From: Gemmatimonadota bacterium
GTDB lineage: Bacteria; Gemmatimonadota; Gemmatimonadetes; Gemmatimonadales; Gemmatimonadaceae
Length of the DNA stretch: 5,462 nt
Assembly: GCA_003142495.1 (NCBI GenBank)
Contig: PLMM01000404.1
Coordinates: 1-5,462, forward strand
Direction of reading: 5' to 3'
This document shows positions 4,561 through 5,462 of this stretch, one piece after another (position 1 is the first letter of the stretch; every line of letters begins with the position of its first letter). A program made the translations under genes and the position numbers. The notes beneath the pieces are model-generated. The model was not told the DNA's origin, searched no databases, and saw only the letters and a list, made by a program, of their open reading frames with translations.

Positions 4561-5043
4561 CTAGATCCACCGCCGCACGCGCGCACAATATTCGGTGTAC
4601 GCATCACCGAACTCGCGCGCGAGGTACCGCTCCTCGCGCTTGATCGCGAAGAGATAGGTGAACACGAGCGCTTCTGGCAAGAACAGTAGCGGCCAAAAGG
4701 CGTTCGTGACGAACGTGACCCCGAGATAGACGAGCGCGAACGACAGATACATCGGGTTTCGCGTCATCGTGTACGGCCCTACAACGGAGAGCTTGCGCGC
4801 GGGTCGCACGGGAATGATCGGCGTGTGCAGCCGGCGGAACGTCAGCACGGCCCACGCCGCGAGCGACACGCCGATGACAATCTCCGCCGCACCGACGAGG
4901 TCGATGATCTTCGCCGGACCGTCGCCGCTCACGATGTCGATCGGAACGAAGCGCTGCACCACGAGCCCGAGAGCGAGTGGAAGCGCGAACAGCAGCGGCG
5001 GCGGTACCCGAACATCCGGCCCGCGCGATTTTCCCTCCTCCAT
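4561..5043 (-). CDS. Integral-membrane methyltransferase, ICMT/PEMT fold
   Basis: A 160-residue protein of the isoprenylcysteine carboxyl methyltransferase / phospholipid methyltransferase group, which uses S-adenosylmethionine in the membrane. Hydrophobic segments lie at about 13-33, 46-68, 98-112 and 113-133. The family signature region reads TPIIPVRPARKLSVVGPYTM followed by TRNPMYLS (about 74-101), and the C-terminal block has KREERYLAREFGDAYTEYC at 135-153, the end where these enzymes bind cofactor. Bacterial members are often annotated only as isoprenylcysteine methyltransferase family; substrate is rarely known. Start ATG 5041-5043 has AGGAG (complement of 5051-5055) 7 bases upstream. 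That site overlaps the stop of the decarboxylase gene and leaves an 11-base gap, so the two are very likely one operon. The frame stays open far upstream within the decarboxylase gene, but that extension is a shadow. Confidence 0.88.
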   Translation of the reverse strand: MEEGKSRGPDVRVPPPLLFALPLALGLVVQRFVPIDIVSGDGPAKIIDLVGAAEIVIGVSLAAWAVLTFRRLHTPIIPVRPARKLSVVGPYTMTRNPMYLSFALVYLGVTFVTNAFWPLLFLPEALVFTYLFAIKREERYLAREFGDAYTEYCARVRRWI

Positions 5044-5050
5044 CGCACCG

Positions 5051-5055
5051 CTCCT
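5051..5055 (-). promoter_or_regulatory. Ribosome binding site of the membrane methyltransferase gene
   Basis: AGGAG on the minus strand, overlapping by one base the TGA stop of the decarboxylase and 7 bases before ATG 5043. It fixes the methyltransferase start and implies linked translation of the two genes. Confidence 0.65.
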
Positions 5056-5462
5056 CACATCCTGGAAAGTCGCTCGCCCTCGTCGCGACTCCGCTGCCAC
5101 GCATGCTCCAAATGCCGCTCGGCCGTCAGCACGTTCCCAACGCCTACACGCATCACGCGCCGGCCGCGCAGCGTCGTGTGCGTAAGATAGGCGTCCCCGC
5201 CGGCGTTGACCGCCTCGACGATCCGCTCGTTCAACAGATCGTCGCTCTCGTCGCTCATACCCGGCGGCTGAAAGCGGAAGCACACCACGGCCATGGTCAC
5301 AGGCGCGGCAATACTATAGTAGCGTTCGTGCTCCACCCACCCCGCGAACAGCTCCGCGAGCCGGCAGTGCTCGCGAATCCGTGCCTCCATTCCCTCGCGC
5401 CCGAATGCGCGAATCGCCATCCATGCCTTGAGCGCGCGGAAGCGGCGCCCGAGCTGGATGCC
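5055..5462 (-). CDS. Group II PLP-dependent amino-acid decarboxylase (partial, C-terminal end)
   Basis: C-terminal 135 residues of a pyridoxal-phosphate decarboxylase of the aromatic-L-amino-acid / glutamate / tyrosine decarboxylase group, which turns an amino acid into its amine and CO2. The frame enters from the right edge as GIQLGRRFRALKAWMAIRAF, then GREGMEARIREHCRLAELFA, the conserved stretch following the catalytic domain. Further along it has VVCFRFQPPG, LNERIVEAVNAGG, AYLTHTTLRGRRVMRVGVGN and a final TAERHLEHAW, all typical of the small C-terminal domain. The PLP-binding lysine (HK motif) and the substrate pocket lie beyond base 5462, so substrate cannot be judged. TGA is at 5055-5057; the next gene's ribosome binding site overlaps it. 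Confidence 0.9.
   Translation of the reverse strand, partial: GIQLGRRFRALKAWMAIRAFGREGMEARIREHCRLAELFAGWVEHERYYSIAAPVTMAVVCFRFQPPGMSDESDDLLNERIVEAVNAGGDAYLTHTTLRGRRVMRVGVGNVLTAERHLEHAWQRSRDEGERLSRM

Overview
The flanks of this window are GC-rich, with strong third-position G/C bias and tightly packed, often overlapping genes. This suggests a high-GC soil or environmental bacterium. A Gemmatimonadota- or Acidobacteriota-like host is plausible, but this is an impression from gene content and there is no rRNA here to test it.

Layout, left to right. (1) Bases 1-716, minus strand: N-terminal half of a GH1 beta-glucosidase, cut by the window edge. (2) Bases 734-1888, plus strand: a MalK/UgpC/MsmX-type sugar ABC ATPase, diverging from the glucosidase with only 17 bases between the start codons. 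Together they look like the edge of an oligosaccharide uptake and hydrolysis locus. (3) About 1950-3300, minus strand: a visibly AT-richer island. It holds two side-by-side copies of an unrecognised two-gene cassette. Each copy has a small Ala/Gly-rich protein whose stop codon overlaps the start of a roughly 135-residue four-helix membrane protein. The downstream copy is intact. In the upstream copy the membrane gene is intact, but only the C-terminal end of the small gene survives. (4) About 3314-3510, plus strand: a broken remnant of an IS3-family element (orfA start with a frameshift), abutting the truncated small gene. (5) Bases 3601-4556, plus strand: a seven-helix membrane protein of the COG4280 type with two internal repeats, each carrying an E-x-x-E motif, translationally coupled (GTGA overlap) to a 69-residue two-helix membrane protein. 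(6) Bases 4561-5462, minus strand, convergent with the previous pair: the C-terminal end of a group II PLP-dependent amino-acid decarboxylase, followed 11 bases later by an integral-membrane methyltransferase of the isoprenylcysteine/phospholipid methyltransferase fold.

Flanking genes 1, 2, 5 and 6 look like ordinary chromosomal genes. The most interesting part is the duplicated small-protein/membrane-protein cassette. The two membrane proteins align end to end without a gap at about 50% identity by eye. Both copies keep the same gene order, the same overlap and the same Shine-Dalgarno spacing. I recognise neither family. The architecture (short Ala-rich peptide with a Gly-Gly, coupled to a four-helix membrane protein, in a mobile AT-rich island, duplicated and diverged) would fit a peptide effector/immunity pair or a similar two-component accessory module, but that is a hypothesis only.
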